DNA of 21,591 nt from Firmicutes bacterium UBA1768 (GTDB lineage Bacteria > Bacillota > Clostridia > Peptostreptococcales > Anaerovoracaceae). The stretch's first letter is position 1. Each line of letters begins with the position of its first letter. This document shows positions 21,127-21,591 of this stretch, one piece after another. A program made the position numbers and the translations under genes. Location of the stretch: positions 1 through 21,591 of the forward strand of contig DCGW01000079.1 in assembly GCA_002315335.1 (NCBI GenBank), in the 5' to 3' direction. The notes under the pieces are model-generated. The model was not told the origin of the DNA and ran no database searches. It was given only the letters and a program-made list of their open reading frames with translations.

Positions 21127-21591
21127 ATGAAAAGCGACAGAAAAGTCTCGCCTTCCGTTATCAGACGTCTTCCTAAGTACAGAAGGTGTCTGATGGAACT
21201 GAAGTCTGAAGGAAAAACGAGAACTTCATCAGGAGAAATCAGTAAAATAACCGGTTTTACAGCCTCCCAGATCAGACAGGACCTCAACAACTTCGGGGGC
21301 TTTGGTCAGCAGGGCTACGGCTACAATATAGATGAGTTGTACGAAGAGGTTGGACTTATTCTCGGACTAAACAAAGAATACAAGATGGTTCTTGTCGGAT
21401 GCGGAAACCTTGGGACTGCGCTGTCAAACTACATTATGAGCAGACCTGGCTTCATAATAGAAGGGGTTTTCGATAAAAATCCTTACGTTATCGGAAGTGA
21501 GCATGCAGGACACAGTGTAAGAGATGTAATTGAGCTGGAAGCTTTTGTTAGAGAAAGGTCGATAGATATAGGAATAATTACTGCGGACAAA
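21127..21591 (+). CDS. rex: Redox-sensing transcriptional repressor Rex (5' part)
   Basis: Rex senses the NADH/NAD+ ratio and represses fermentation and hydrogen-metabolism genes in Gram-positive bacteria. The first 155 residues are here and the frame is still open at the end of the window. The N-terminal winged helix runs from VIRRLPKYRRCLMEL to ITGFTASQIRQDLNNFGGFGQQGYGYN, the last being the typical Rex wing. The Rossmann domain follows with VGCGNLGTAL (the NAD-binding GxGxxG). AAAGGATG lies upstream of the ATG. Rex is relevant to the window because hydrogenase and other hydrogen-metabolism genes are common Rex targets in Clostridia, but no Rex site was found before hydE. Confidence 0.95.
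   Translation, partial: MKSDRKVSPSVIRRLPKYRRCLMELKSEGKTRTSSGEISKITGFTASQIRQDLNNFGGFGQQGYGYNIDELYEEVGLILGLNKEYKMVLVGCGNLGTALSNYIMSRPGFIIEGVFDKNPYVIGSEHAGHSVRDVIELEAFVRERSIDIGIITADK

Overview
The window looks like a chromosomal segment of a strictly anaerobic, moderately low-GC member of the Clostridia (Firmicutes). Evidence: strong AGGAGG-type ribosome binding sites, TTGAnn/TATAAT promoters often with an extended TGn -10, a redox repressor Rex, an ABC-F ATPase, a PadR/DUF1700/DUF4097 operon, and bona fide [FeFe]-hydrogenase maturases HydE and HydF. A placement near the Anaerovoracaceae/Family XIII is only a guess.

Layout. 1-1104: the end of a type I-C CRISPR-Cas locus (3' end of cas1, complete cas2, leader, six-repeat array). 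1110-2565: a stand-alone AAA+/DUF4143 ATPase preceded by three direct repeats at a 32-33 bp period. 2645-4349 (minus): a lipoprotein of unknown function and a PAP2 membrane phosphatase. 4350-4820: a gene-free stretch holding a 223-bp MITE-like palindromic element and the promoter of the next operon. 4821-10336: a tight five-gene operon, hydE - nifH-like - nifD-like - nifK-like - hydF. 10293-12990 (minus): an acyltransferase with a zinc ribbon, a DUF5058 membrane protein and a second membrane protein. 13175-15349: rhodanese, a second AAA+/DUF4143 ATPase with its own three direct repeats at an exact 32-bp period, and an ArsC/Spx-like protein. 15506-17418: PadR - DUF1700 - DUF4097 operon driven by a perfect consensus promoter that contains a palindrome. 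17590-18564: TPR protein. 18613-18843 (minus): acyl carrier protein. 19031-20953 (minus): ABC-F ATPase. 21127-end: 5' part of rex.

The most interesting system is the hydE/nifHDK-like/hydF operon. A nitrogenase-like reductase and two-subunit catalytic/scaffold partner sit, translationally coupled, between two enzymes that build the 2Fe subcluster of [FeFe]-hydrogenase; hydG and a hydrogenase structural gene are not in the window. The D/K-like subunits lack the FeMo-co histidine and several P-cluster cysteines but have their own cysteine pattern, so this is unlikely to be nitrogen fixation. It may be a hydrogenase-maturation branch or a new metallocofactor system. The second notable pattern is that both DUF4143 ATPases, in unrelated neighbourhoods, carry a private triple repeat with the same ~32-bp (three helical turns) spacing laid over or next to the promoter.
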